DNA of 64,000 bases from Chitinophagales bacterium (GTDB taxonomy: Bacteria > Bacteroidota > Bacteroidia > Chitinophagales > Chitinophagaceae). Numbering within the stretch: the first letter of the stretch is position 1; each line of letters starts with the position of its first letter. The notes beneath the pieces are model-generated. The model ran no database searches, was not told the origin of the DNA, and saw nothing but the letters and a program-made list of their open reading frames with translations. The stretch covers positions 2,604,001 to 2,668,000 of the forward strand of contig JACJXQ010000008.1 of the NCBI GenBank assembly GCA_020636495.1. The letters are read 5' to 3'. A program made the translations under genes and the position numbers. Shown here piece by piece: positions 50,140 to 58,031 of this stretch.

Positions 50140-50613
50140 ATTTCAGTTTGTAGAGTGTTTAAACATGTAAGTTATTGCAAAAAACAATACTAGCACAACT
50201 ACTCGTTCGGCATAACCTCCCGTTCGGCGTAGTCCCATGACTACGTCGCTATGGCAGCCAATCCCCCGATTGGCAAAACACAAGCCTGCGATCATAACTT
50301 TCAAGAAATCAACCTAATCATAGTTCAGACAACACTTGAAACACCACCTGAAAAAATCTCAGCTTATCAACATATATAGTGACGGGTTAGCAAAATGACT
50401 TGTATATGTTTGTTCCGTACTGGTATAAAACAAAACGTCCTGGAAGACCGTAGGAGGCCATTGGCATACCCGAGCACGCATAAGAGAGCCCACCGCTTGC
50501 GGGGGGCTCTTCTTTTTCATACTCATCTCAAAACAGGGTAATATTATTTATAACCAAAAGTTATACTATGAATACAGGAAAGCGTACATTACACAAAACT
50601 TAAAATTTACCAT
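50140..50613. other. Non-coding stretch with direct repeats, hairpins and a candidate RNA
   Basis: No plausible protein. CGTTCGGCATA (50204) and CGTTCGGCGTA (50221) are near-identical direct repeats. The hairpin CGTAGTC-CCAT-GACTACG (50228-50245) and the stem GCCAATC with its complement (50257-50274) follow. A promoter-like box and a terminator further right frame the candidate RNA at 50417-50517. Confidence 0.55.
50405..50517 (+). ncRNA. Candidate small RNA of about 100 bases
   Basis: TATGTTTG (50405-50412) fits the -7 consensus. About 75 bases later a GC-rich hairpin (arms AGAGCCC ... GGGCTCT with an inner CCGC-TT-GCGG, about 50484-50510) is followed by TCTTTTTC, a normal intrinsic terminator. 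The space between has no reading frame. No known RNA family (SRP RNA, tmRNA, RNase P, 6S) was recognised. Promoter plus terminator with nothing coded is the only evidence. Confidence 0.4.
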
Positions 50614-51069
50614 ATGGCAAGGTTGATCCGTTTTCTGAACATTATTATGGCCGGCCTTGTGTCCGGTGTTATTTTCGGCATATGGCTGGGTTATAATCCC
50701 GCCGGCTTGTCTGCCCCCACCTACATCGAGCAACAGCAGAGTGTGATACGCGCACTCAATGTATTGATGCCCATACTGGGGCTCATCACCATCGTGCTCA
50801 CCCTGCTGTCGGCTCTGGGCGCCAAAAAAGACAAAGGACGATATTATATGCTGCTGCTCGCCACCGCATTGTTGATAGTGAGTGGTCTCACCACAAAATT
50901 CGGCAACCAACCCATCAACAGCATCGTAATGACATGGGATATGCATGCCGCCCCCGATAACTGGATGGCACTGAGAGATAAATGGTGGTCGTTCCACATC
51001 ATCAGGACAACTACGGCTGTTATAGCCTTCGCACTCATTGTATGGACGAGCATGCGAAAAGAAGCATAG
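50614..51069 (+). CDS. DUF1772 membrane protein
   Basis: A 151-aa protein with four membrane helices (about 6-25, 45-68, 78-95, 130-147). The family pattern of DUF1772 (anthrone oxygenase-like) is present: GIWLGYNPAG after helix 1, FGNQPINSIVMTW in the central loop and DKWWSFHIIRTTTAV before the last helix. Some fungal relatives oxidise anthrones; the bacterial role is not known. Confidence 0.8.
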   Translation: MARLIRFLNIIMAGLVSGVIFGIWLGYNPAGLSAPTYIEQQQSVIRALNVLMPILGLITIVLTLLSALGAKKDKGRYYMLLLATALLIVSGLTTKFGNQPINSIVMTWDMHAAPDNWMALRDKWWSFHIIRTTTAVIAFALIVWTSMRKEA

Positions 51070-51528
51070 TTGCTGCCTGCACCTTCCCTTTATATTATTA
51101 ATACGCAAAGCATGATACATCTTGTATTGCTATACAGAAAATAAAATTGTACGATACATATAATTTATGTATTTTTACTGTAATAAAAACATCATCAACC
51201 CATAAGTGGCATGAAACACATACGCCTCACAAATAACATATTACACAATACCAGTCCCGCCCCTGCGGGACTTTTTTATGCATTGTTAAGTTCAGCACGA
51301 TTACCATTTCACTTAACAAACCTTAACAATTTGCACGACAAAAAACTGGTAACCAACAAGATAGAACACTCACACACTAACCCTCAATTAAACCCGACAA
51401 CCGGTTTACTTAACAAAATGTACAGGCAAAAATCTGAACCATTACCTTATCGGTGTTTGCGAGGAGGAACGACGAAGCAATCTATAATGTTGAGTCAGCT
51501 TATTAACCAATTACCCTATTTTCGCACC
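51070..51528 (+). promoter_or_regulatory. Promoter plus early terminator upstream of rdgB
   Basis: This 459-base stretch has no convincing gene. TTG (51147-51149) and TATTTTTA (51170-51177), 20 bases apart, look like a promoter. The predicted transcript would read a short ATG frame at 51211 and end at a strong terminator (51253-51277, arms AGTCCCGC and GCGGGACT, then T residues), giving about 95 bases. It could be a small RNA or an attenuator. The rest up to rdgB is AT-rich, includes a GAAGCAATC-type repeat copy (51456-51483) and a near -7 box TATTTTCG (51517) four bases before the rdgB ATG. Confidence 0.4.
51253..51277 (+). terminator. Strong intrinsic terminator upstream of rdgB
   Basis: AGTCCCGC-CCCT-GCGGGACT followed by T residues: an 8-bp GC-rich stem and 4-base loop. 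It lies 180 bases after the DUF1772 gene and 250 before rdgB. Confidence 0.85.
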
Positions 51529-52140
51529 ATGAAACAAAGCACGCTGGTCATAGCATCCAACAACGCCAAGAAAATAAAGGAACTACGCGAGTTGTTGCCC
51601 GAAGGCTTCGAGGTAAAAGGACTGAAAGACATTGGCTTTACCGATGAGATACCCGAGCCCCACGACAGCTTTGCCGCCAATGCGGCAGAAAAGGCATGGA
51701 CAGTGCACCGTTTCAGCGGCCTCAACTGTTTTGCCGACGATAGCGGCATATGCGTGCCTGCCCTCAACGGGGCGCCGGGCGTATACAGCGCCCGCTATGC
51801 CGGAGAACCAGGCGATGACGACCGCAACCTGCGAAAACTGCTCGCCGACATGGAGGGCATTACCGATCGCAGGGCATACTACAAAGCCGTAATATGCCTG
51901 GTGTGGGAGGAAAAGGAATATTACTTTGAGGGAGAATGCCACGGCACGCTGGCCACGGCTCCGGTAGGCACAGGCGGCTTCGGCTACGACCCCATTTTCA
52001 TCCCCGAAGGCTACACCGAAACATTCGGCACCCTGCCTGCAGAAGTAAAGCACGGCATGAGCCACCGCGGCAAAGCCATGAGGCAAATGATAAGCTTAAT
52101 TCAAAAATTAAAAGTGAGCCCCGATAGCTATCGGGGCTAA
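51529..52140 (+). CDS. rdgB: XTP/dITP diphosphatase (RdgB/HAM1 family)
   Basis: A 203-aa nucleotide-pool cleaner that hydrolyses non-canonical purine triphosphates (XTP, dITP) to monophosphates. TLVIASNNAKKIKELRELL, NCFADDSGICVPALNGAPGVYSARY, GGFGYDPIFIPEGY and EVKHGMSHRGKAM are diagnostic. The frame is open back to 51211, but that part encodes repeat-derived peptide and is rejected. The last eight residues and the stop codon come from a perfect 22-base palindrome (52117-52138), so the C-terminus ends in VSPDSYRG. Confidence 0.94.
   Translation: MKQSTLVIASNNAKKIKELRELLPEGFEVKGLKDIGFTDEIPEPHDSFAANAAEKAWTVHRFSGLNCFADDSGICVPALNGAPGVYSARYAGEPGDDDRNLRKLLADMEGITDRRAYYKAVICLVWEEKEYYFEGECHGTLATAPVGTGGFGYDPIFIPEGYTETFGTLPAEVKHGMSHRGKAMRQMISLIQKLKVSPDSYRG
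52117..52138. terminator. Perfect 22-base palindrome overlapping the rdgB stop codon
   Basis: A perfect inverted repeat centred on GATAGCTATC and closed by AGCCCC / GGGGCT arms. It overlaps the final codons of rdgB, lies 33 bases before the next gene, and may terminate or attenuate. Similar CCCCGATAGCTATCGGGG palindromes are common in Bacteroidota genomes, so it may be an inserted repeat copy that moved the stop codon. Confidence 0.6.
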
Positions 52141-52170
52141 AATACGAGGAACCAACATCTACGATCCAAA

Positions 52171-53190
52171 ATGAAATTCTCAATAGGCGATAAAATATTA
52201 CTGAAGCAGACCGACGAAGAGGGCGTTGTAACAGCCTATATCAATACCGATATGGTCGAGGTAGAAGTAGGAGGTGTGGTATTCCCCGTGCATACCGATG
52301 AGATAGACCACCCCTACCTGAAATGGTTCACGCAGAAGAAAAAGCAACCAGCAAAGAAAGTTATCCCCGAGCAGTTACCTGTAGAGAAACAGAAGCTACG
52401 CAAGCCGCGCCTGCCCAAAGGTATCTACCTGTCGTTCATGCCCGAGTACAAGCTGGAAGAGATGGAAGATATTGTGGACATCCTGAAGATATACCTGCTG
52501 AACGAAACAGGCCGTGAGATACAATACCGATACGAACAAACCCTCCGCAACGACGCCACCTTTACCCACGAAGGCAGGCTGCACGCCTTTGGCCATGTGT
52601 ACCTGCATAGCATAGAATACGACCTGATGAACGACCAGCCGCGTTTCAACTGGTGGCTGGACGATGTGCACGACGCAGACCTGGCACCGGCCAGCGGGTC
52701 GGTGCGTATCAAACCACAAAAGCTGTTTCAGCATATTGATGAACTGCTCACGAAAAATGAGCCCTCGTTCAACTACCTGCTCATAGAAGATTTCAACGTC
52801 AAAGTACCGGAAATAGAAGAGAAAAAAATTGAGATGCCCAAACCCACAATGCGGAATCCGGGATCAAATATCAAACCTCCGATGTCTAAGTCCCAACGGG
52901 ACTTTACTCCGGATACAATAGACTTGCATATAGAAAATTTAGTAGACAGCACCCGGGGCATGAGCAATGCGGATATTATTACCATTCAGTTACACGCCCT
53001 GCAAGACCATCTGCGTATGGTAATACGGGAGCGTCAGCAAAGGCTGATGATCATTCACGGGCTGGGAAAGGGCAAACTCCGTGACGAGGTGCACCGCATC
53101 CTCAGCGAAACCCTTGAAGTGAAAAGCTATGATAACAGCTGGCACGGAGGTTATGGCTTCGGCGCAACAGAGGTCTGGTTTGAATATTAA
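52171..53190 (+). CDS. DUF2027 and Smr domain protein
   Basis: A 339-aa protein. The N-terminal part (1-60, MKFSIGDKILLKQTDEEGVVTAYI) is a small SH3-like domain. A DUF2027-type central region follows (about 85-215), then a Pro/Lys linker and a C-terminal Smr domain (about 250-339) with IDLHIENL, LMIIHGLGKGKLRDEVH and GYGFGATEVWFEY. Smr domains are nicking or RNA-cutting nucleases related to the MutS2 tail; the catalytic LDxH becomes DLHIE here. The linker SKSQRDFTPD is encoded over a 7-bp inverted repeat (52888-52904). Confidence 0.82.
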   Translation: MKFSIGDKILLKQTDEEGVVTAYINTDMVEVEVGGVVFPVHTDEIDHPYLKWFTQKKKQPAKKVIPEQLPVEKQKLRKPRLPKGIYLSFMPEYKLEEMEDIVDILKIYLLNETGREIQYRYEQTLRNDATFTHEGRLHAFGHVYLHSIEYDLMNDQPRFNWWLDDVHDADLAPASGSVRIKPQKLFQHIDELLTKNEPSFNYLLIEDFNVKVPEIEEKKIEMPKPTMRNPGSNIKPPMSKSQRDFTPDTIDLHIENLVDSTRGMSNADIITIQLHALQDHLRMVIRERQQRLMIIHGLGKGKLRDEVHRILSETLEVKSYDNSWHGGYGFGATEVWFEY

Positions 53191-53242
53191 GTGAGAAGTT
53201 AAAAACCTAAAAATGCATCACCAACAAATGAAACCTGAAACT

Positions 53243-54499
53243 TTACCTCACCAGTATTTTACCACCCTGTCGCTGTATACCGTCTACAGTGTAGATGTAG
53301 GTACCGGGAGCAAGCTGGTAAGTCAGTGTGGCACTTTCGCCGTTCAGGGGTTTTTGCGCCACTTTTGCGCCGCTTATATTATGTATCTGCAACGATTGAT
53401 AGCCCGCCGGTATGTGCAGCGTAACCTGTCCACCGCCCTGTTGGGAAACGGTTACATCTCCGGCTACAATATCAATAGAGTTGACGCTTACATTACCTAT
53501 ATGCACAGTGTCGCTCTTCTGCTCTTTGAAACAATTGTTGGACGCACTCAGCGTTACAGTATATATACCCGCCTGTGCATAAGTATGCGAAGGGTTGGCC
53601 ATCATATCAGTATTCGTATCGCCGAAGTCCCACTTATAACTGCTGGCCTTAAGCGACTTATTCTGAAATGCACGGATATTGGGAGCGGTGATACTATTGG
53701 TAAAATCGGCATACACATAGTCGCCGTACTGGGTCCATTTATCAATGCTGTCCAAAGTCACTTTTGCGGCAAAGTGTTGTATGCGCTCCGCGTCTGTAGC
53801 AGAAAGTGTAGATGTAAACGTATTGCCATACGGGCTTTTATGAAAAATAGAAGCATAAAACACGCAGGCAGACAGGTAACCACCGTTGATATTCGGGTGC
53901 GACTCGTCAGAAATATACAGGTCGAGATTGGGCAGGCTATCGCGAACCACTTTCCAGGCTGCGCCTACGGGGGCAGTTATTGCGCTGTTGTCATGCGCCA
54001 TCTGCAGGTAGCTCTCGCGCAGGCTGGCCTGCATGCCAAGATAGGTGCATATCGGTGGATAAAACTGGCAGTTGCTTGCATCACCGTTCTTGCGGCCCCA
54101 TGTCATGTAAAACATGGTTTCGGTACAGCTGTTATTGTCATTGATCAGGCTATCTAATGTTCTTGCATATGGATAGGTGTCTGTTGCTACCTGCGATGGG
54201 GGGAAGGCGGGCTTCTGACTTTGCTCCTGCAGTACGACGATATCCCATGCCTGTGCTTTTATCTTTGCAAGTGTTGTAGCATTGGTACAATGTTGCTCCA
54301 ATGTATAACCGCCGGGCGTACTCTGATCGTAAATAAGCGTATCGCCATTGGTTGCGGCCAGTTGTTTTATCAGCAATGGAATATCATTAGTATAAATATA
54401 GCTGTTGCCGATAAAAAGTACTTTAACCGTTTTGGCCTGTAAAACATTGGTTACTACCACGAGAACAGACAGCAATAAAACCCTGTAAGCTTTCTTCAT
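53243..54499 (-). CDS. SGNH-like hydrolase (DUF4886) with PKD and T9SS type A domain
   Basis: A 418-aa secreted protein: signal peptide MKKAYRVLLLSVLVVVTNVLQA, a DUF4886 SGNH-hydrolase-like domain (about 24-260) opening with VLFIGNSYIYTNDIPLLI and later DESHPNINGGYLSACVF carrying the Asp-x-x-His pair, a PKD domain (about 265-335, YKWDFGDTNTDMMANPSHTYAQAGIYTVTLSAS) and a T9SS type A sorting end (about 345-418: LHIPAGYQSLQIHNISG ... TYIYTVDGIQRQGGKILVR). Likely an extracellular esterase; the substrate is unknown. It starts one base after the stop of the small gene at 54501. Confidence 0.8.
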   Translation of the reverse strand: MKKAYRVLLLSVLVVVTNVLQAKTVKVLFIGNSYIYTNDIPLLIKQLAATNGDTLIYDQSTPGGYTLEQHCTNATTLAKIKAQAWDIVVLQEQSQKPAFPPSQVATDTYPYARTLDSLINDNNSCTETMFYMTWGRKNGDASNCQFYPPICTYLGMQASLRESYLQMAHDNSAITAPVGAAWKVVRDSLPNLDLYISDESHPNINGGYLSACVFYASIFHKSPYGNTFTSTLSATDAERIQHFAAKVTLDSIDKWTQYGDYVYADFTNSITAPNIRAFQNKSLKASSYKWDFGDTNTDMMANPSHTYAQAGIYTVTLSASNNCFKEQKSDTVHIGNVSVNSIDIVAGDVTVSQQGGGQVTLHIPAGYQSLQIHNISGAKVAQKPLNGESATLTYQLAPGTYIYTVDGIQRQGGKILVR

Positions 54500-54500
54500 A

Positions 54501-54809
54501 TTACCTGTTTATACGGAGCGATTCAAGCAATTCGTTGGTGATATCGTCGGTGTAAATACCAGCTCCGTTTACTAAGACACCCTTAATGTCGTGTTTGGTT
54601 GAAGAAATTGCATATAAAGTTGCTTCATCTTCAGGATTACTATCACCTTCAAAGCGGTAAAATTTGTCAATCACGAATTCATCATGAAAAACCTTAAACT
54701 TTCCCTCTCTGCATACCAGGCAGTTCTTCTCTATATTAAAATCTTCTGTATATCCTTCTTTACGCAGTTGCTCCATTACCTGCGATAGTGTATCCATTGT
54801 GTTATCCAT
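54501..54809 (-). CDS. Small protein often labelled PRPP synthetase-like
   Basis: A 102-aa cytosolic protein: MDNTMDTLSQVMEQLRKEGYTEDFNIEKNCLVCREGKFKVFHDEF ... FYRFEGDSNPEDEATLYAISSTKHDIKGVLVNGAG. Many database relatives carry a phosphoribosylpyrophosphate synthetase name, but it has none of that enzyme's PRPP loop or size, so that name is not supported. It is coupled to the secreted hydrolase gene, whose ATG follows after one base. The function is unknown. Confidence 0.72.
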   Translation of the reverse strand: MDNTMDTLSQVMEQLRKEGYTEDFNIEKNCLVCREGKFKVFHDEFVIDKFYRFEGDSNPEDEATLYAISSTKHDIKGVLVNGAGIYTDDITNELLESLRINR

Positions 54810-54962
54810 GAGGTATGCATTTATTATGTAAAGTTAGTGATTAACAGGCAACCGGGCTATTAAAGCTGTTCCTATTCTTAATGTTAAAAAAAATACAAGA
54901 AAGTCATTTACAGCAACCTTATCATATAGCGGATGTTCTATAAACAAACAAAACCATTAGTT

Positions 54963-55619
54963 ATGAAAAAGCAAATCATTGGTATCATAGCATTTAGTTT
55001 AGTTGTTTCAGGCACTGCACTAGCACAGGATGCAATGACCACGAAAAGTCAAAAGTCAAAGTATACTTCAATAGGCCCGGTAATGGGTATGGGTAATAGC
55101 TGGGTCAGCAATATGACCAACACATTAAAGCCAAGTGCCTATCTGGGTATGGGTATCCTTTACAGCAGATATGAACACTGGGGATTTGGTGGCTTATTGA
55201 TCGCATCGCACGAAGGTTATAGTCGTGAAGCTTACCGCTATCAGAATACTTATGTTAATACGATTGACCCTACTTACCTGCGTTTTACACCAAGGGCTTA
55301 TTATTTCTTCGGAGATTATGGCAACAATGTTCGCCCTAAAATATATGCCGGTCCTTCTTTAGCTTATAAAGTAAGAGAAGACCAATACTTACAGGAACCT
55401 GAAACATTCAGAGAACTTACCTATACACGTCCGACAGGTGAGATGTTCACCAATTGGGACTTTGGTGTTAATGCTGGTGCGGGTGTTAATATAAAAATTG
55501 CCAGATATATGTGGCTAAACCTTGATGCAGATTATTATCACGGATTAATAAACGTAACGAATGAGAACAACAAAAACAGAACACTACGCGCTAATGCCGG
55601 ATTGATGATAGGAATTTAA
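54963..55619 (+). CDS. Outer-membrane beta-barrel protein
   Basis: A 218-aa exported protein with a signal peptide (MKKQIIGIIAFSLVVSGTALAQ) and a beta-barrel body of amphipathic strands (YTSIGPVMGMGNSWVSNM, AYLGMGILYSRYEHWGFGGLLI, FTPRAYYFFGDY, KIYAGPSLAYKV, GVNAGAGVNIKI). The end GLMIGI lacks the usual terminal Phe/Tyr. The function is unknown. The frame continues 30 bases upstream, but the signal peptide sets the start. Confidence 0.75.
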   Translation: MKKQIIGIIAFSLVVSGTALAQDAMTTKSQKSKYTSIGPVMGMGNSWVSNMTNTLKPSAYLGMGILYSRYEHWGFGGLLIASHEGYSREAYRYQNTYVNTIDPTYLRFTPRAYYFFGDYGNNVRPKIYAGPSLAYKVREDQYLQEPETFRELTYTRPTGEMFTNWDFGVNAGAGVNIKIARYMWLNLDADYYHGLINVTNENNKNRTLRANAGLMIGI

Positions 55620-55642
55620 GACACCAGTATTGACATATCTAT

Positions 55643-55668
55643 CGGGCCTGTTTGCAGCAGCAGGCCCG
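55643..55668. terminator. Terminator between the barrel and MFS genes
   Basis: CGGGCCTG (55643) and its complement CAGGCCCG (55661-55668) form an 8-bp stem with a 10-base loop, between two convergent genes. TATTTATT follows on the plus strand. Confidence 0.7.
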
Positions 55669-55675
55669 GTATTTA

Positions 55676-56842
55676 TTACACTACCCGCCTTACTGTCATT
55701 AAATAAACAATCACTCCTGTAGTTGCCAGAGCTGTAACAATAAAAGCTAGCTCCGCTCCATATGAATACCAGAGCATACCAGTGATACTACTGGCCAATA
55801 GTGCTGCAATGCTTTGAAAGGCTGTATATGTTCCTATAGCCGTAGCTGTATCCTGTTTATCCGCTATGTTTGTTATCCACGCTTTGGCTACACCTTCGGT
55901 TGCCGCTGCATATATACCATATAGCAGGAATGCAAGCATGTAGAAATAAAAAGACAACGAACCCGACATGATAAAGTAAACTATAACAAATAGCACCAGT
56001 CCGAAAATGAATATATTCTTCAACCCTAATTTGTCAGCCAAAACACCTACAGGGTATGAGAACAGTGCGTATATAAGATTGTAAAAAACATAAACACTGA
56101 TCACTGTTGTATCATTCAGACCTGCATCTTTCGCACGAAGCAACAGGAACACATCTGAGCTGTTGACAAGTGCGAATAATAACAGCCCGGTCAGCAACTT
56201 TCTGTAGGAAGCCGGACTTTGTTTCCAGTACCGGACAAAATCAAAAAAAGAGGTACGTTTCTTTTCAACAGGAGTTGTAACGGTATCTTTCCTGATGATG
56301 AATGTGAAAATAATCGCAGCCAATCCCGGAATAAATGCGATATAAAACAGCATTATATAATTGCCCGGGTAATAATATAAAAACAGCAGTGCCAGTGATG
56401 GACCAATGACAGCGCCTATCGTATCCCAGGAGCGATGGAAACCAAAAACACGGGCCTTATTCTCCTTTGTTGTTTCGTCAGAAAGCATGGCATCTCGTGC
56501 ACCTGTGCGGATACCCTTGCCCAGCCTGTCGGTAGTACGTGCTGCAAATATCCACCAAGGCATCTGAAAGAATGCCATCATGGGTTTGGACAAGGCGCTT
56601 AATAAATAGCCTAGCCTGACAAATGGCAAGCGTTTACCCATATTATCAGACAATTTACCAAAGTACCCCTTACTTAAACCAGCCGTGGCTTCCGCTACTC
56701 CTTCCAATACACCTATCAAAGCAACAGAAAACCCTATACTCTGCAGGAAAACCGGCATAACAGGATACAACATTTCGCTGGCCATGTCTGTAAACATGCT
56801 CACAAGCGATAACATCCATATAGTTCTGGTAATAATGCGCAT
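55676..56842 (-). CDS. Major facilitator superfamily transporter
   Basis: A 388-aa 12-helix MFS transporter. The loop 2-3 motif of the family appears as GLSKGYFGKLSDNMGKRLPFVRLGY (about 52-76), and a second, similar loop is PVGVLADKLGLKN. DRLGKGIRTGARDAMLSDET in the middle is typical of a subset of MFS permeases close to drug/metabolite exporters. The substrate is unknown. It begins four bases after the OmpA-domain gene stop and is co-transcribed with it. Confidence 0.85.
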   Translation of the reverse strand: MRIITRTIWMLSLVSMFTDMASEMLYPVMPVFLQSIGFSVALIGVLEGVAEATAGLSKGYFGKLSDNMGKRLPFVRLGYLLSALSKPMMAFFQMPWWIFAARTTDRLGKGIRTGARDAMLSDETTKENKARVFGFHRSWDTIGAVIGPSLALLFLYYYPGNYIMLFYIAFIPGLAAIIFTFIIRKDTVTTPVEKKRTSFFDFVRYWKQSPASYRKLLTGLLLFALVNSSDVFLLLRAKDAGLNDTTVISVYVFYNLIYALFSYPVGVLADKLGLKNIFIFGLVLFVIVYFIMSGSLSFYFYMLAFLLYGIYAAATEGVAKAWITNIADKQDTATAIGTYTAFQSIAALLASSITGMLWYSYGAELAFIVTALATTGVIVYLMTVRRVV

Positions 56843-56846
56843 CGGG

Positions 56847-57752
56847 TCAAAGTTTCATGATACGTATCTCAACTCGCTTATTCATATCCTGGTCTTCCTG
56901 TGTAAACTCATTTGGACGCAAGGGACGGGTTTTACCATAGCCTTCGAAAGTGAGGCGTTTAGGGTCTATACCTTTCTTCACCAGGTAATCATATATATAC
57001 TTTGCGCGGTTTACAGATAACTTCTCTTCACCCGTATCCATATCCAGTGCATCTACCAATGGATGAACGCAACATACATGCCCTTCTATACGTATCTCCA
57101 GCCTGGCATTCTCATCCAGCATTTCAAATAATCTTATCATTTCCGGCTGAGACTCAGGTACAACAATATGCCTGCCTGTGTAAAAGAAAATCTTATCCAG
57201 CACAAACAGCTGACCTACATACAAACTATCCGGGTTAAAATCAACCGCAGTATTCAGCTTTATAGCTTCTCTTGACGAGATAAAAACAGGTTCCTTTTTT
57301 TTCTCATTTATCTCCTTATGAGTTACGACAGGCATTTTCACTTCTTTCTCCAGCAATACAACATCTACCCTTCTGTCCGGCGCATAACCGTCTGGCATGT
57401 TCATATCCCTGGGTATCTCACCTTTACCTACACATAGGGTTATGTGTTCTCCCGGTATGCCCATCGATTGCAGGTATGCTTTTACATTATTTGCCCTGTC
57501 AGATGATAAAGTATCATTGTACCCGTTACTACCCAGGTAGTCAGCATAACCAACTATCAGTAACTCTTGCTGTTGGTTGATGACATCCATATAGAGTAAT
57601 GAGTCTATCCTTTGCTTTGCCTGCTCATCCAATGCACGTATATCCAGCCTGAAATAGATATGTGTTGTATCAGAAAAAGCGAAAGCATTTTTCATACAAG
57701 CAATAGCTAATAACAGGAACAACATTTTTAACCGCACATTACACATCATCAT
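56847..57752 (-). CDS. Exported protein with two tandem OmpA-like domains
   Basis: A 301-aa exported protein with a signal peptide (LFLLLAIACMKNAFA) and two peptidoglycan-binding OmpA-like domains. Domain 1 (about 30-135) has IVGYADYLGSNGYNDTLSSDRANNVKAYL and RRVDVVLLE. Domain 2 (about 190-301) has IRIEGHVCCVH, LSVNRAKYIYDYLVKKGIDPKRLTFEGYGKTRPLRPN and NKRVEIRIMKL. The two are joined by a basic linker (about 138-165). No membrane barrel is present, so it is probably a soluble periplasmic or lipid-tethered linker to the cell wall. It is translated four bases ahead of the MFS gene. Confidence 0.82.
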   Translation of the reverse strand: MMMCNVRLKMLFLLLAIACMKNAFAFSDTTHIYFRLDIRALDEQAKQRIDSLLYMDVINQQQELLIVGYADYLGSNGYNDTLSSDRANNVKAYLQSMGIPGEHITLCVGKGEIPRDMNMPDGYAPDRRVDVVLLEKEVKMPVVTHKEINEKKKEPVFISSREAIKLNTAVDFNPDSLYVGQLFVLDKIFFYTGRHIVVPESQPEMIRLFEMLDENARLEIRIEGHVCCVHPLVDALDMDTGEEKLSVNRAKYIYDYLVKKGIDPKRLTFEGYGKTRPLRPNEFTQEDQDMNKRVEIRIMKL

Positions 57753-57862
57753 CAGTTTACTTATTTAACATTAGAAAACTTCGCAAACTTTTCAACACAT
57801 GTGGAATAATTACGAAATAAGCTAATATCAATTGACCTAATTTTAAATAAATCGCTTACGTC

Positions 57863-58012
57863 ATGGAAAGTACAAATACATTAGAAACATTCCTATGGTT
57901 TTTGGCGGGATTGATAGGCAGCGGCATGATAGCCGTACTAACCATAGGCTGGATGAAGGGAAATAACTGGCAACGTGAAGTGAAGGCTAAAAAACGTCAG
58001 GCGCATCGTTAG
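57863..58012 (+). CDS. 49-aa single-span membrane protein
   Basis: Sequence MESTNTLETFLWFLAGLIGS, then GMIAVLTIGWMKGNN and a basic tail WQREVKAKKRQAHR. One membrane helix (about 10-30) is followed by a positive C-terminal segment, which predicts the tail inside. Codon use is ordinary. It sits alone between the OmpA-domain gene and mtgA, convergent with mtgA, whose stop codon is 20 bases away. The function is unknown. Confidence 0.6.
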   Translation: MESTNTLETFLWFLAGLIGSGMIAVLTIGWMKGNNWQREVKAKKRQAHR

Positions 58013-58031
58013 GTGCATGCATCAATAGCTA

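Noticed and set aside
51211..51528. N-terminal extension of rdgB by 106 codons in the same open frame
   Set aside because: The extension is unlike any RdgB protein, crosses a strong terminator, and includes a peptide (RGGTTKQS) that is simply the translation of a known type of intergenic repeat. The family start lies at 51529.
54501..54809. Phosphoribosylpyrophosphate synthetase
   Set aside because: At 102 residues and without PRPP-synthetase motifs, the name found on relatives is not supported.
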